Shown in pieces: positions 1-13,900 of a stretch of 64,000 bases of DNA. The notes under the pieces were generated by a model. The model was not told the origin of the DNA and did not search any database. It worked only from the letters and a program-made list of their open reading frames with translations. This DNA comes from Argopecten irradians. Taxonomy: Eukaryota > Mollusca > Bivalvia > Pectinida > Pectinidae. A program made the translations under genes and the position numbers. The stretch spans positions 36,136,679 through 36,200,678 of the forward strand of contig NC_091143.1 in assembly GCF_041381155.1 (NCBI RefSeq), read 5' to 3'. Numbering within the stretch: the stretch's first letter is position 1; each line of letters starts with the position of its first letter.

Positions 1-282
1 AAAAACGGAAATAATGAAATAGTGAAAAAATCCGGGAAACGACCTCGTGCGACAAACCTAAAATTACCATTTATTTAAAAAAAAATTTATTTAAAAAAAA
101 ATGCAAAATGGGATTTTTTTTCACATGATATGTGATTTAAATATATTTTTTAAAAATTTTCCTTAAATGAATTCAAACATTTTTCATGATATCTATACAT
201 TTTTAATCAAACTATATTTAGGAGGTTACTCGAACCTGCTGAAACACGGGGCTAAACCGGGCATGCTTCAAACTCTCTCCTT
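1..282. other. AT-rich flank, no gene seen
   Basis: Homopolymer-rich AT sequence without a convincing open frame, splice pattern or RNA gene. The last part, from about 230, may belong to an older repeat because it is less AT-rich and has several GCATGC motifs. Confidence 0.5.
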
Positions 283-1416
283 CAGTGGCGTAGCGCCCGT
301 GCATGCTTGCATGCTCAAGCATGCAAAAAATAATCTGACTTACATTTTTGTACAGTCAGAAAAAACCCACAACATTTGAATACACGTAACGCTGCCGAAT
401 ATAAAATTACGTATAAATACATATGATATGTCCAACTGTATGCCTAACATAACTTTGTGCACATTTGACAGACTTGAAGATTGGCCATTCTGGAAATTTA
501 TTAGATTAGTCTATATATATCCGGTTACCACGTGCATTTAGTTGTTAAATTTGATTGTTTGAATCTTGTCGAAGACAATATTAGACTTCTTCACCAAATT
601 CCCTCAAGCAAATGTGGATTTTGAATCGGGAAACACTAACGAATACCAAAATAAACAACATCGCATGAAAAGTAAGAAATATTCTTATAACATATAACTA
701 TATTAAAATGATAGCAAATCAACTGAAATAGCAATTACAACATGTTCTTGGCCAAAGTGAATTATTCAATTTTAGTTCACTTCCCGCCCCGTTAAAACGC
801 GTGTTAATCCATGATTTTCGGTGACTTCTCACGAAATAGTTGACTTTTATTTTTGTAGAATATGAACAGATTGTTGATTTAGAAAATAATTTTTGTTATT
901 GTAATTGTTAGAAATAGAACAGAATATGTAGAAAAATAGTTCATAAATACTATGTTTAATTTTTTTATTACGCAATTACGTAAACTTAATTTCAATTTTG
1001 TATCAAATATTCACCATAAGTTTTTCATCAGTTGAAATAAAACAAAATTCTCCCATTGCTTTCTATTTTAATTTTTACAGACACAAATCCGTTGTTTTTT
1101 GTTCGAGCCCTTTTCAGGGGAGTCTAGTATAGTACGACTATATGTATATAAAAAAATCACCAATGTTCTAATTTTGTGTATAGTTTTGCATGGTTATCAA
1201 CTAAATATCGTGACCTCCATTTAACCATTGGTATATACGTTAAAAGTTACCATAGAAGTAAAATGGTTACTACATTGTAACAATGTCCCGTCAGCTTCTG
1301 GGGGGCTTCGCCCCCCATACCCCCTACCGGGGCTTCGCCCCTGGACCCTGAGCAGGAGGCTGTCGCCCCCTGCACCCCCAGGCATGCAGACCTATCCAGA
1401 CCTAGCTACGCCACTG
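283..1416. mobile_element. hAT-like non-autonomous DNA transposon
   Basis: The ends are inverted copies of CAGTGGCGTAGC: 283-294 at the left and its reverse complement, ending CCACTG, at 1405-1416. Both ends are directly flanked by the same five bases TCCTT (278-282 and 1417-1421), which looks like a target-site duplication. The CAGTGGCG-type terminus is typical of hAT transposons, although hAT duplications are usually 8 bp. No transposase is encoded. The right end has GC-rich hairpins of the GGGGCTTCGCCCC kind (about 1298-1345) that stand out from the AT-rich surroundings. The class is inference from termini only. Confidence 0.55.
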
Positions 1417-1421
1417 TCCTT

Positions 1422-1925
1422 CAAAATATATGCACTGCTGACAAGTAAACAAATCATGAAATTAAAACTGAAGGCATCTATTTGTGGAAAGTTAAGAGAA
1501 AAATCTGGATTCATGCACACGTTACAAATTTTTCACTATTATCTTCAAAAAATGTTCCAATTTGGGTAGCGTCGCATTAGAGCATTGTGACATTACTTCT
1601 CCTTTTTTCAGATCGCGTTGCAGTCTTGGTTTAATAAAAAAAATATCATAATCATCATAAATAAACCGGAACTTTTAAAAACAAATCTACCTGAGTGATA
1701 AATATCGAAGCAGCGAAATGTATCACGCAAGCGTTACGAATATATTGAAATCCGGATATATTTGTCCTATTTTTTAAGCACTTAGGTGTTTTAGGTTTTA
1801 CTTTCCGGTCTTGGTACATTATGCGCTTGTAACTTCCTTTTAAAAGCGAGGTCGTGTTTACGCTGCACGTTATTTCACCATAAACAAAAACACGACTGAG
1901 AAACAACAATTAAAGCGTTACAAAC
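1422..1925 (+). promoter_or_regulatory. 5' flank and probable promoter/5' UTR of NSA2
   Basis: No gene is seen here apart from the non-coding flank of NSA2. The ATG at 1926 is followed at once by an intron donor, so transcription must start somewhere in the preceding few hundred bases. I see no clear TATA box or Inr that would fix the start. A minus-strand open frame across 1655-1909 has no recognisable similarity and is treated as chance. Confidence 0.3.
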
Positions 1926-1928
1926 ATG
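1926..1928 (+). CDS. NSA2: NSA2 coding exon 1 (start codon only)
   Basis: The ATG is followed directly by the donor GTAAAT at 1929, so exon 1 contributes only the initiator methionine. The next exon begins in phase 0 with the family's residue 2, which is why this ATG is chosen. Confidence 0.75.
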
Positions 1929-4900
1929 GTAAATAGCTCATTACTGATAGTTGATGTGTCTAATTATGTTCTCCATATTATATATGTTGATGTAACGCTG
2001 ATGGGTTTGATAGACCACAAATGAAATGTGTCCAGATTCATTTGTTGCTCAACCTGTGCCTGGCTCTCGTCAACTTCAGCTGAACTTATACTTATAGCTA
2101 GCTAATATTCATATTCTAGTAAATCACAAACTACATGTCTTCCTCTTCATTTGATCATCAACATAATTGCAAAAATATCGTTTTACATTGAAATCGGTTT
2201 GCAGAAATTGGATATGCAGATTGTCATTATATTGGATTACCTGTCATCAATAAGTGTAAAGCCCATTTACAGCCATGATAATTTGGAAGTAAATTTGTGG
2301 ATTTCATTGCTAAAAATCGTATATATAGTTTATTTCAAAAATCTTATTTTTCATCTCATATTTTTCATTGTTTTTTTCAGCCTCAGAACGAACATATAGA
2401 GCTACACAGGAAGCGTCATGGCTACAGATTGGATTATCATGAAAGAAAGTAAGAATATAATTCTGTTTCTGTGATACTTGGATTACCTATCTTGTATATC
2501 AATGATGAATTATCTTTATAAGACATATTTCTTTCTGAAGTGAATCCTAACTTAAGAAATAATTAGCATTTATATTATACCAAAATTTCTTTGTCAGAAT
2601 GTATTGATATTAATGCACTGGCTGTTTGATTTAAAACAGGAGGAAGAAGGAGGGGCGTCAAGCCCATAAAATGGCAGAAAAAGCAAAGAAACTTAGAGGA
2701 CTAAAGTGAGTATACAAATTTCAAGATTAGAGATAGACAAATAAGATAATTTGGGAATAAAACTGAAAAAATATGAATGAAGCGATTAGATACACCGTTT
2801 CCGGAATACAACATTCAGTCATGTGACTTTCATCAACATGTGACGTTATTTAGGGCACATTTGAAACAAAATGGTGGCATATGTAATGATTGTACAAGAG
2901 TGGAGAAATTATGTATTTACCCGGGTGTGATCAGAAACACTTTTAACACATTATATTATCAAATACATATTGTATTAAGATATAATCTAAATATATGCTA
3001 TGAAAAATTGATCTTAGTACACTTCACAAAGAAACGATTCATTGAATGTTACAGAATCAGATGGATGCTGTTCCCACTAACATCATACGGTATCAGATCG
3101 TCATCACTCACAAATATTTCATATATCAACTTAAACATTCACTGCACTATTTTTTTCCAAAACTAAAATAACAAAAAATAAAACCCATAAAAATTAAACA
3201 AGTTTTATCCTTAGTTACCAGTTATTTGGTAAATATTACACGACAATGACCCCTGGACTTTTGCTCGGACATTTGTCACTTCTTTCTGCAGTATAAGTGT
3301 CAACGAATATGACGGAAAATATTGTGCCTCTAAATTCGTTATCCGGTCACTCACTTGACCAAATCATTCGTTTTTCAGTCTCTTTCCCTGGAAGAGTTCC
3401 TTGTATCCCGGAATCGGTGTATTCATTAATTTCTCGATATTTAGCAATCCTCATACAAGACAATATGACAAATGACACTTTGTACCAATTTTGATGAAGA
3501 ACACTTTTTTTGATTGCTGTATATGTTACAAAATTAAAGTTAAGTAACAATAGATGTGGATCCTTGCTTTTTTCAGAGCCAAACTACACAACAAGAAAAG
3601 ACATTCAGAAAAAGTACAGATGAAGAAAACGTAAGTAAAAGAAGAAAGTAAAGAATTCAACGATGATTCAGATTAATCTGTTCTGCATCTATAGCTAAAT
3701 CTATCCTTCATACTAAATATCCCGGTAATTTTTCCAAAGGACTAGGTATGGTAATGGCTTTTTTGGCCCCTAAATCTACTAAATTTCAAATTAAGTATTT
3801 CGAAATTAAGTTGCTGCATTTGAAATATTGAATATGCCCTATGATATAAAAAATTAATAATATTTTTGTTGACAGAAGTATGTTTTTGCTATATAACCTT
3901 GGTTACTTAGCATAAATTATGCGAATTTGAAAATTTTGTTAATTTTGTTAATACATCAACCATTTGTATACCTCACTCGGCGTAATAACAAAAGGAACAG
4001 TGATAGAGGTAGGTGTCACTTAATACATCAACCATGTATACCTCACTCGGCGTAATAACAAAAGGAACAGTGATAGAGGTAGGTGTCACTTAATACATCA
4101 ACCATGTATACCTCACTCGGCGTAATAACAAAAGGAACAGTGATAGAGATAGGTGTCACTTAATAACATCAACCATGTATACCTCACTCGGCGTAATAAC
4201 AAAAGGAACAGTGATAGAGGTAGGTGTCACTTAATACATCAACCATGTATACCTCACTCGGCGTAATAACAAACGGAACAGTAATAGAGGTAGGTGTCAC
4301 TTAATACATCAACCATGTATACCTCACTCGGCGTAATAACAAAAGGAACAGTGATAGAGGTAGGTGTCACTTAATACATCAACCATGTATACCTCACTCG
4401 GCGTAATAACAAAAGGAACAGTGATAGAGGTAGGTGTCACTTAATACATCAACCATGTATACCTCACTCGGCGTAATAACAAAAGGAACAGTGATAGAGG
4501 TAGGTGTCACTTAATACATCAACCATGTATACCTCACTCGGCGTAATAACAAAAGGAACAGTGATAGAGGTAGGTGTCACTTAATACATCAACCATGTAT
4601 ACCTCACTCGGCGTAATAACAAAAGGAACAGTGATAGAGGTAGGTGTCACTTAATACATCAACCATGTATACCTCACTCGGCGTAATAACAAAAGGAACA
4701 GTGATAGAGGTAGGTGTCACTTAATACATCAACCATGTATACCTCACTCGGCGTAATAACAAAAGGAACAGTCATAGAGATAGGTGTCACTTAATACATC
4801 AACCATGTATACCTCACTCGGCGTAATAACAAAAGGAACAGTGATAGAGGTAGGTGTCACTTAATACATCAACCATGTATACCTCACTCGGCGTAATAAC

Positions 4901-7900
4901 AAAAGGAACAGTGATAGAGGTAGGTGTCACTTAATACATCAACCATGTATACCTCACTCGGCGTAATAACAAAAGGAACAGTGATAGAGGTAGGTGTCAC
5001 TTAATACATCAACCATGTATACCTCACTCGGCGTAATAACAAAAGGAACAGTGATAGAGGTAGGTGTCACTTAATACATCAACCATGTATACCTCACTCG
5101 GCGTAATAACAAACGGAACAGTGATAGAGGTAGGTGTCACTTAATACATCAACCATGTATACCTCACTCGGCGTAATAACAAAAGGAACAGTGATAGAGG
5201 TAGGTGTCACTTAATACATCAACCATGTATACCTCACTCGGCGTAATAACAAAAGGAACAGTGATAGAGGTAGGTGTCACTTAATACATCAACCATGTAT
5301 ACCTCACTCGGCGTAATAACAAAAAGGAACAGTGATAGAGGTAGGTGTCACTTAATACATCAACCATGTATACCTCACTCGGCGTAATAACAAAAGGAAC
5401 AGTGATAGAGGTAGGTGTCACTTAATACATCAACCATGTATACCTCACTCGGCGTAATAACAAAAGGAACAGTGATAGAGATAGGTGTCACTTAATACAT
5501 CAACCATGTATACCTCACTCGGCTTAATAACAAATGGAACAGTGAGAGAGATAGGTGTCACTTAATACATCAACCATGTATACCTCACTCGGCGTAATAA
5601 CAAAAGGAACAGTGATAGAGATAGGTGTCACTTAATACATCAACCATGTGTACCTCACTCGGCGTAATAACAAAAGGAACAGTGATAGAGGTAGGTGTCA
5701 CTTAATACATCAACCATGTATACCTCACTCGGCGTAATAACAAAAGGAACAGTCGCGTAATAGAGATAGGTGTGTCACTTAATACATCAACCATGTATAC
5801 CTCACTCGGCGTAATAACAAAAGGAACAGTGATAGAGGTAGGTGTCACTTAATACATCAACCATGTATACCTCACTCGGCGTAATAACAAAAGGAACAGT
5901 GATAGAGGTAGGTGTCACTTAATACATCAACCATGTATACCTCACTCGGCGTAATAACAAAAGGAACAGTGAGAGAGATAGGTGTCACTTAATACATCAA
6001 CCATGTATACCTCACTCGGCGTAATAACAAAAGGAACAGTGATAGAGGTAGGTGTCACTTAATACATCAACCATGTATACCTCACTCGGCGTAATAACAA
6101 AAGGAACAGTGATAGAGGTAGGTGTCACTTAATACATCAACCATGTATACCTCACTCGGCGTAATAACAAAAGGAACAGTGATAGAGGTAGGTGTCACTT
6201 AATACATCAACCATGTGTACCTCACTCGGCGTAATAACAAAAGGAACAGTGATAGAGGTAGGTGTCACTTAATACATCAACCATGTATACCTCACTCGGC
6301 GTAATAACAAAAGGAACAGTGATAGAGGTAGGTGTCACTTAATACATCAACCATGTATACCTCACTCGGCGTAATAACAAAGGAACAGTGATAGAGGTAG
6401 GTGTCACTTAATACATCAACCATGTATACCTCACTCGGCGTAATAACAAAAGGAACAGTGATAGAGGTAGGTGTCACTTAATACATCAACCATGTATACC
6501 TCACTCGGCGTAATAACAAAAGGAACAGTGATAGAGGTAGGTGTCACTTAATACATCAACCATGTATACCTCACTCGGCGTAATAACAAAAGGAACAGTG
6601 ATAGAGGTAGGTGTCACTTAATACATCAACCATGTATACCTCACTCGGCGTAATAACAAAAGGAACAGTATAGAGGTAGGTGTCACTTAATACATCAACC
6701 ATGTATACCTCACTCGGCGTAATAACAAAAGGAACAGTGATAGAGGTAGGTGTCACTTAATACATCAACCATGTATACCTCACTCGGCGTAATAACAAAA
6801 GGAACAGTGATAGAGGTAGGTGTCACTTAATACATCAACCATGTATACCTCACTCGGCGTAATAACAAAAGGAACAGTGATAGAGGTAGGTGTCACTTAA
6901 TACATCAACCATGTATACCTCACTCGGCGTAATAACAAAAGGAACAGTGATAGAGGTAGGTGTCACTTAATACATCAACCATGTATACCTCACTCGGCGT
7001 AATAACAAAAGGAACAGTGATAGAGGTAGGTGTCACTTAATACATCAACCATGTATACCTCACTCGGCGTAATAACAAACGGAACAGTGATAGAGGTAGG
7101 TGTCACTTAATACATCAACCATGTATACCTCACTCGGCGTAATAACAAAAGGAACAGTATAGAGGTAGGTGTCACTTAATACATCAACCATGTATACCTC
7201 ACTGGCGTAATAACAAAAGGAACAGTGATAGAGGTAGGTGTCACTTAATACATCAACCATGTATACCTCACTCGGCGTAATAACAAAAGGAACAGTGATA
7301 GAGGTAGGTGTCACTTAATACATCAACCATGTATACCTCACTCGGCGTAATAACAAAAGGAACAGTGATAGAGGTAGGTGTCACTTAATACATCAACCAT
7401 GTATACCTCACTCGGCGTAATAACAAAAGGAACAGTGATAGAGGTAGGTGTCACTTAATACATCAACCATGTATACCTCACTCGGCGTAATAACAAAAGG
7501 AACAGTGATAGAGGTAGGTGTCACTTAATACATCAACCATGTATACCTCACTCGGCGTAATAACAAAAGGAACAGTGATAGAGGTAGGTGTCACTTAATA
7601 CATCAACCATGTATACCTCACTCGGCGTAATAACAAACGGAACAGTCATAGAGGTAGGTGTCACTTAATACATCAACCATGTATACCTCACTCGGGGTAA
7701 TAACAAAAAGGAACAGTAATAGAGGTAGGTGTCACTTAATACATCAACCATGTATACCTCACTCGGCGTAATAACAAAAGGAACAGTGATAGAGGTAGGT
7801 GTCACTTAATACATCAACCATGTATACCTCACTCGGCGTAATAACAAAAGGAACAGTGATAGAGGTAGGTGTCACTTAATACATCAACCATGTATACCTC

Positions 7901-10900
7901 ACTCGGCGTAATAACAAACGGAACAGTGATAGAGATAGGTGTCACTTAATACATCAACCATGTATACCTCACTCGGCGTAATAACAAAAGGAACAGTAAT
8001 AGAGGTAGGTGTCACTTAATACATCAGCCATGTATACCTCACTCGGCGTAATAACAAAAGGAACAGTGAGAGAGATAGGTGTCACTTAATACATCAACCA
8101 TGTATACCTCACTCGGCGTAATAACAAAAGGAACAGTCATAGAGGTAGGTGTCACTTAATACATCAACCATGTATACCTCACTCGGCGTAATAACAAAAG
8201 GAACAGTGATAGAGGTAGGTGTCACTTAATACATCAACCATGTATACCTCACTCGGCGTAATAACAAAAGGAACAGTCATAGAGGTAGGTGTCACTTAAT
8301 ACATCAGCCATGTATACCTCACTCGGCGTAATAACAAAAGGAACAGTGATAGAGGTAGGTGTCACTTAATACATCAACCATGTATACCTCACTCGGCGTA
8401 ATAACAAAAGGAACAGTGATAGAGGTAGGTGTCACTTAATACATCAACCATGTATACCTCACTCGGCGTAATAACAAAAGGAACAGTGATAGAGGTAGGT
8501 GTCACTTAATACATCAACCATGTATACCTCACTCGGCGTAATAACAAAAGGAACAGTGATAGAGGTAGGTGTCACTTAATACATCAACCATGTATACCTC
8601 ACTCGGCGTAATAACAAAAGGAACAGTGATAGAGGTAGGTGTCACTTAATACATCAACCATGTATACCTCACTCGGCGTAATAACAAAAGGAACAGTGAT
8701 AGAGGTAGGTGTCACTTAATACATCAACCATGTATACCTCACTCGGCGTAATAACAAAAGGAACAGTGATAGAGGTAGGTGTCACTTAATACATCAACCA
8801 TGTATACCTCACTCGGCGTAATAACAAAAGGAACAGTGATAGAGATAGGTGTCACTTAATACATCAACCATGTATACCTCACTCGGCGTAATAACAAAAG
8901 GAACAGTGATAGAGGTAGGTGTCACTTAATACATCAACCATGTATACCTCACTCGGCGTAATAACAAAAGGAACAGTGATAGAGGTAGGTGTCACTTAAT
9001 ACATCAACCATGTATACCTCACTCGGCGTAATAACAAAAGGAACAGTGATAGAGGTAGGTGTCACTTAATACATCAACCATGTATACCTCACTCGGCGTA
9101 ATAACAAACGGAACAGTGATAGAGGTAGGTGTCACTTAATACATCAACCATGTATACCTCACTCGGCGTAATAACAAAAGGAACAGTGATAGAGGTAGGT
9201 GTCACTTAATACATCAACCATGTATACCTCACTCGGCGTAATAACAAAAGGAACAGTGATAGAGGTAGGTGTCACTTAATACATCAACCATGTATACCTC
9301 ACTCGGCGTAATAACAAACGGAACAGTGATAGAGGTAGGTGTCACTTAATACATCAACCATGTATACCTCACTCGGCGTAATAACAAAAGGAACAGTCAT
9401 AGAGGTAGGTGTCACTTAATACATCAACCATGTATACCTCACTCGGGGTAATAACAAACAGAACAGTGATAGAGGTAGGTGTCACTTAATACATCAACCA
9501 TGTATACCTCACTCGGCGTAATAACAAAAGGAACAGTGAGAGAGATAGGTGTCACTTAATACATCAACCATGTATACCTCACTCGGCGTAATAACAAAAG
9601 GAACAGTGATAGAGGTAGGTGTCACTTAATACATCAACCATGTATACCTCACTCGGCGTAATAACAAAAGGAACAGTGATAGAGGTAGGTGTCACTTAAT
9701 ACATCAACCATGTATACCTCACTCGGCGTAATAACAAAAGGAACAGTCATAGAGGTAGGTGTCACTTAATACATCAACCATGTATACCTCACTCGGCTTA
9801 ATAACAAAAGGAACAGTAATAGAGATAGGTGTCACTTAATACATCAACCATGTATACCTCACTCGGCGTAATAACAAAAGGAACAGTGATAGAGGTAGGT
9901 GTCACTTAATACATCAACCATGTATACCTCACTCGGCGTAATAACAAAAGGAACAGTGATAGAGGTAGGTGTCACTTAATACATCAACCATGTATACCTC
10001 ACTCGGCGTAATAACAAAAGGAACAGTGATAGAGGTAGGTGTCACTTAATACATCAACCATGTATACCTCACTCGGCGTAATAACAAAAGGAACAGTAAA
10101 AGGACTATAGAGGTAGGTGTCACTTAATACATCAACCATGTATACCTCACTCGGCGTAATAACAAAAGGAACAGTGATAGAGGTAGGTGTCACTTAATAC
10201 ATCAACCATGTATACCTCACTCGGCGTAATAACAAAAGGAACAGTGAGAGAGATAGGTGTCACTTAATACATCAACCATGTATACCTCACTCGGCGTAAT
10301 AACAAAAGGAACAGTGATAGAGGTAGGTGTCACTTAATACATCAACCATGTATACCTCACTCGGCGTAATAACAAAAGGAACAGTGATAGAGGTAGGTGT
10401 CACTTAATACATCAACCATGTATACCTCACTCGGCGTAATAACAAAAGGAACAGTGATAGAGGTAGGTGTCACTTAATACATCAACCATGTATACCTCAC
10501 TCGGCGTAATAACAAAAGGAACAGTCATAGAGGTAGGTGTCACTTAATACATCAGCCATGTATACCTCACTCGGCGTAATAACAAAAGGAACAGTGATAG
10601 AGGTAGGTGTCACTTAATACATCAACCATGTATACCTCACTCGGCGTAATAACAAAAGGAACAGTGATAGAGGTAGGTGTCACTTAATACATCAACCATG
10701 TATACCTCACTCGGCGTAATAACAAAAGGAACAGTGATAGAGGTAGGTGTCACTTAATACATCAACCATGTATACCTCACTCGGCGTAATAACAAAAGGA
10801 ACAGTGATAGAGGTAGGTGTCACTTAATACATCAACCATGTATACCTCACTCGGCGTAATAACAAAAGGAACAGTGATAGAGGTAGGTGTCACTTAATAC

Positions 10901-13900
10901 ATCAACCATGTATACCTCACTCGGCGTAATAACAAAGGAACAGTGATAGAGTAGGTGTCACTTAATACATCAACCATGTATACCTCACTCGGCGTAATAA
11001 CAAAAGGAACAGTGATAGAGGTAGGTGTCACTTAATACATCAACCATGTATACCTCACTCGGCGTAATAACAAAAGGAACAGTGATAGAGGTAGGTGTCA
11101 CTTAATACATCAACCATGTATACCTCACTCGGCGTAATAACAAAAGGAACAGTGATAGAGGTAGGTGTCACTTAATACATCAACCATGTATACCTCACTC
11201 GGCGTAATAACAAAAGGAACAGTGATAGAGGTAGGTGTCACTTAATACATCAACCATGTATACCTCACTCGGCGTAATAACAAAAGGAACAGTGATAGAG
11301 GTAGGTGTCACTTAATACATCAACCATGTATACCTCACTCGGCGTAATAACAAAAGGAACAGTGATAGAGGTAGGTGTCACTTAATACATCAACCATGTA
11401 TACCTCACTCGGCGTAATAACAAAAGGAACAGTAATAGAGGTAGGTGTCACTTAATACATCAACCATGTATACCTCACTCGGCGTAATAACAAAAGGAAC
11501 AGTGATAGAGGTAGGTGTCACTTAATACATCAACCATTGTATACCTCACTCGGCGTAATAACAAAAGGAACAGTGATAGAGGTAGGTGTCACTTAATACA
11601 TCAACCATGTATACCTCACTCGGCGTAATAACAAAAGGAACAGTAATAGAGGTAGGTGTCACTTAATACATCAACCATGTATACCTCACTCGGCGTAATA
11701 ACAAAAGGAACAGTGATAGAGGTAGGTGTCACTTAATACATCAACCATGTATACCTCACTCGGCGTAATAACAAAAGGAACAGTGATAGAGGTAGGTGTC
11801 ACTTAATACATCAACCATGTATACCTCACTCGGCGTAATAACAAAAGGAACAGTGATAGAGGTAGGTGTCACTTAATACATCAACCATGTATACCTCACT
11901 CGGGGTAATAACAAACAGAACAGTGATAGAGGTAGGTGTCACTTAATACATCAACCATGTATACCTCACTCGGCGTAATAACAAAAGGAACAGTCATAGA
12001 GGTAGGTGTCACTTAATACATCAACCATGTATACCTCACTCGGCGTAATAACAAAAGGAACAGTGATAGAGGTAGGTGTCACTTAATACATCAACCATGT
12101 ATACCTCACTCGGCGTAATAACAAAAGGAACAGTGATAGAGGTAGGTGTCACTTAATACATCAACCATGTATACCTCACTCGGCGTAATAACAAAAGGAA
12201 CAGTGATAGAGGTAGGTGTCACTTAATACATCAACCATGTATACCTCACTCGGCGTAATAACAAAAGGAACAGTGATAGAGGTAGGTGTCACTTAATACA
12301 TCAACCATGTATACCTCACTCGGCGTAATAACAAAAGGAACAGTGATAGAGGTAGGTGTCACTTAATACATCAACCATGTATACCTCACTCGGCGTAATA
12401 ACAAAAGGAACAGTGATAGAGGTAGGTGTCACTTAATACATCAACCATGTATACCTCACTCGGCGTAATAACAAAAGGAACAGTCATAGAGGTAGGTGTC
12501 ACTTAATACATCAACCATGTATACCTCACTCGGCGTAATAACAAACGGAACAGTGATAGAGGTAGGTGTCACTTAATACATCAACCATGTATACCTCACT
12601 CGGCGTAATAACAAAAGGAACAGTCATAGAGGTAGGTGTCACTTAATACATCAACCATGTATACCTCACTTGGCGTAATAACAAACGGAACAGTCATAGA
12701 GGTAGGTGTCACTTAATACATCAACCATGTGTACCTCACTCGGTGTAATAACGAAAGGAACAGTCATAGAGGTAGGTGTCACTTATCACAACTACACAAT
12801 CGTTTCTCAAACTAATTAAAGTTAGACTTTGATTCTGCACTTCGATGCTCTACGATACGCTAAATACAAGATCCATCAACTTCCAGTTCGTGGTCACCTT
12901 AGAATGACCACTGGCCTAGAATTGGGTCATCTCAGGACATACTCAATGTATATATAATATCATCGGTTAAATGGTTTATAATTCAGAGAGATTCAATCAC
13001 ACCAAGGGTTTCATAGGCAACACTCAGATTGGCTCTCCATATAGGGGTCATGCTGAGGTGACCCTGAACAAGGAGTTGTTAGATCTAGTATTGGAGCGTA
13101 TCATAAAACATCGTAGCGGAGCAGAATTACAAGTCTAAGTTTAATTAGATTGAATCATTTCTCTACAATGCAGAGCGCTGAAAAGTAGAAGATACAATAT
13201 GCTCTGGGATGTCAAAAGCCTGTCTAACCATGGTTAATATAGATTAATTTGTAGGTCAATGTTACTATCTGTTATGATGATGATGAGATAGATTATGGTT
13301 GTGATGGTGAATCATGGATTGATGTTGGTTATGATGATGGTGATGATTGATGATATGATGAAGATGATATGAGTAAGATGTTTGAGAATGAGCGTGATAG
13401 TGATATTGAATGTGAATAAGAATGCAAGTATCTATTTATTATGTGGTATATTGCACATGAAAATGAAATAAAAAATAAATTATAAAAAAAAAATTATCTG
13501 TTAAACTGCAATCCATATAGTATTGTTTTGTCTGTTTCAAGGTCAACATTAGTGAGCTTGGTCTAGTCACACAAGGAGGAAAAGTTATATGGGGTAAGTG
13601 TTATGGTTGTGTCAAATCCATGGTATTGAAAACTATCAAAAGAGCACAAGTTTTAGAGATATTCCTGTACAATTATTGATAAAACCAAACTGATGATTGT
13701 GAATTATACAGAAATGTTGTGTAATTGTTCCACTGTCAGCAGTGCGACATTTTATCCAACAATCTTACATGAGTGGCTATGTAATAAGAAATTTATTAAT
13801 CATTTGATATGCCTCGAGCCTTTAACAAGTTTAATAAATTTCATATTACATGGAAATCTATATAAGAGTGGTGAAATCAGACTCAGATTTGATATTTCCA

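Noticed and set aside
1228..1569. 113-codon plus-strand open frame
   Set aside because: It spans the GC-rich end of the hAT-like element; proline-rich translation from hairpin repeats, no similarity.
2777..3166. 129-codon plus-strand open frame in an NSA2 intron
   Set aside because: It lies between two well-supported NSA2 exons, with no splice links and no recognisable domain.
6292..10193. Several 61-84-codon minus-strand open frames inside the satellite
   Set aside because: They are repeats of one 70-bp unit read in rotating frames. A 70-bp period shifts frame every unit and the frames differ between places; there is no codon conservation.
3949..12785. CRISPR-like array
   Set aside because: Units are directly abutting with no unique spacers, and the context is an intron of a eukaryotic gene.
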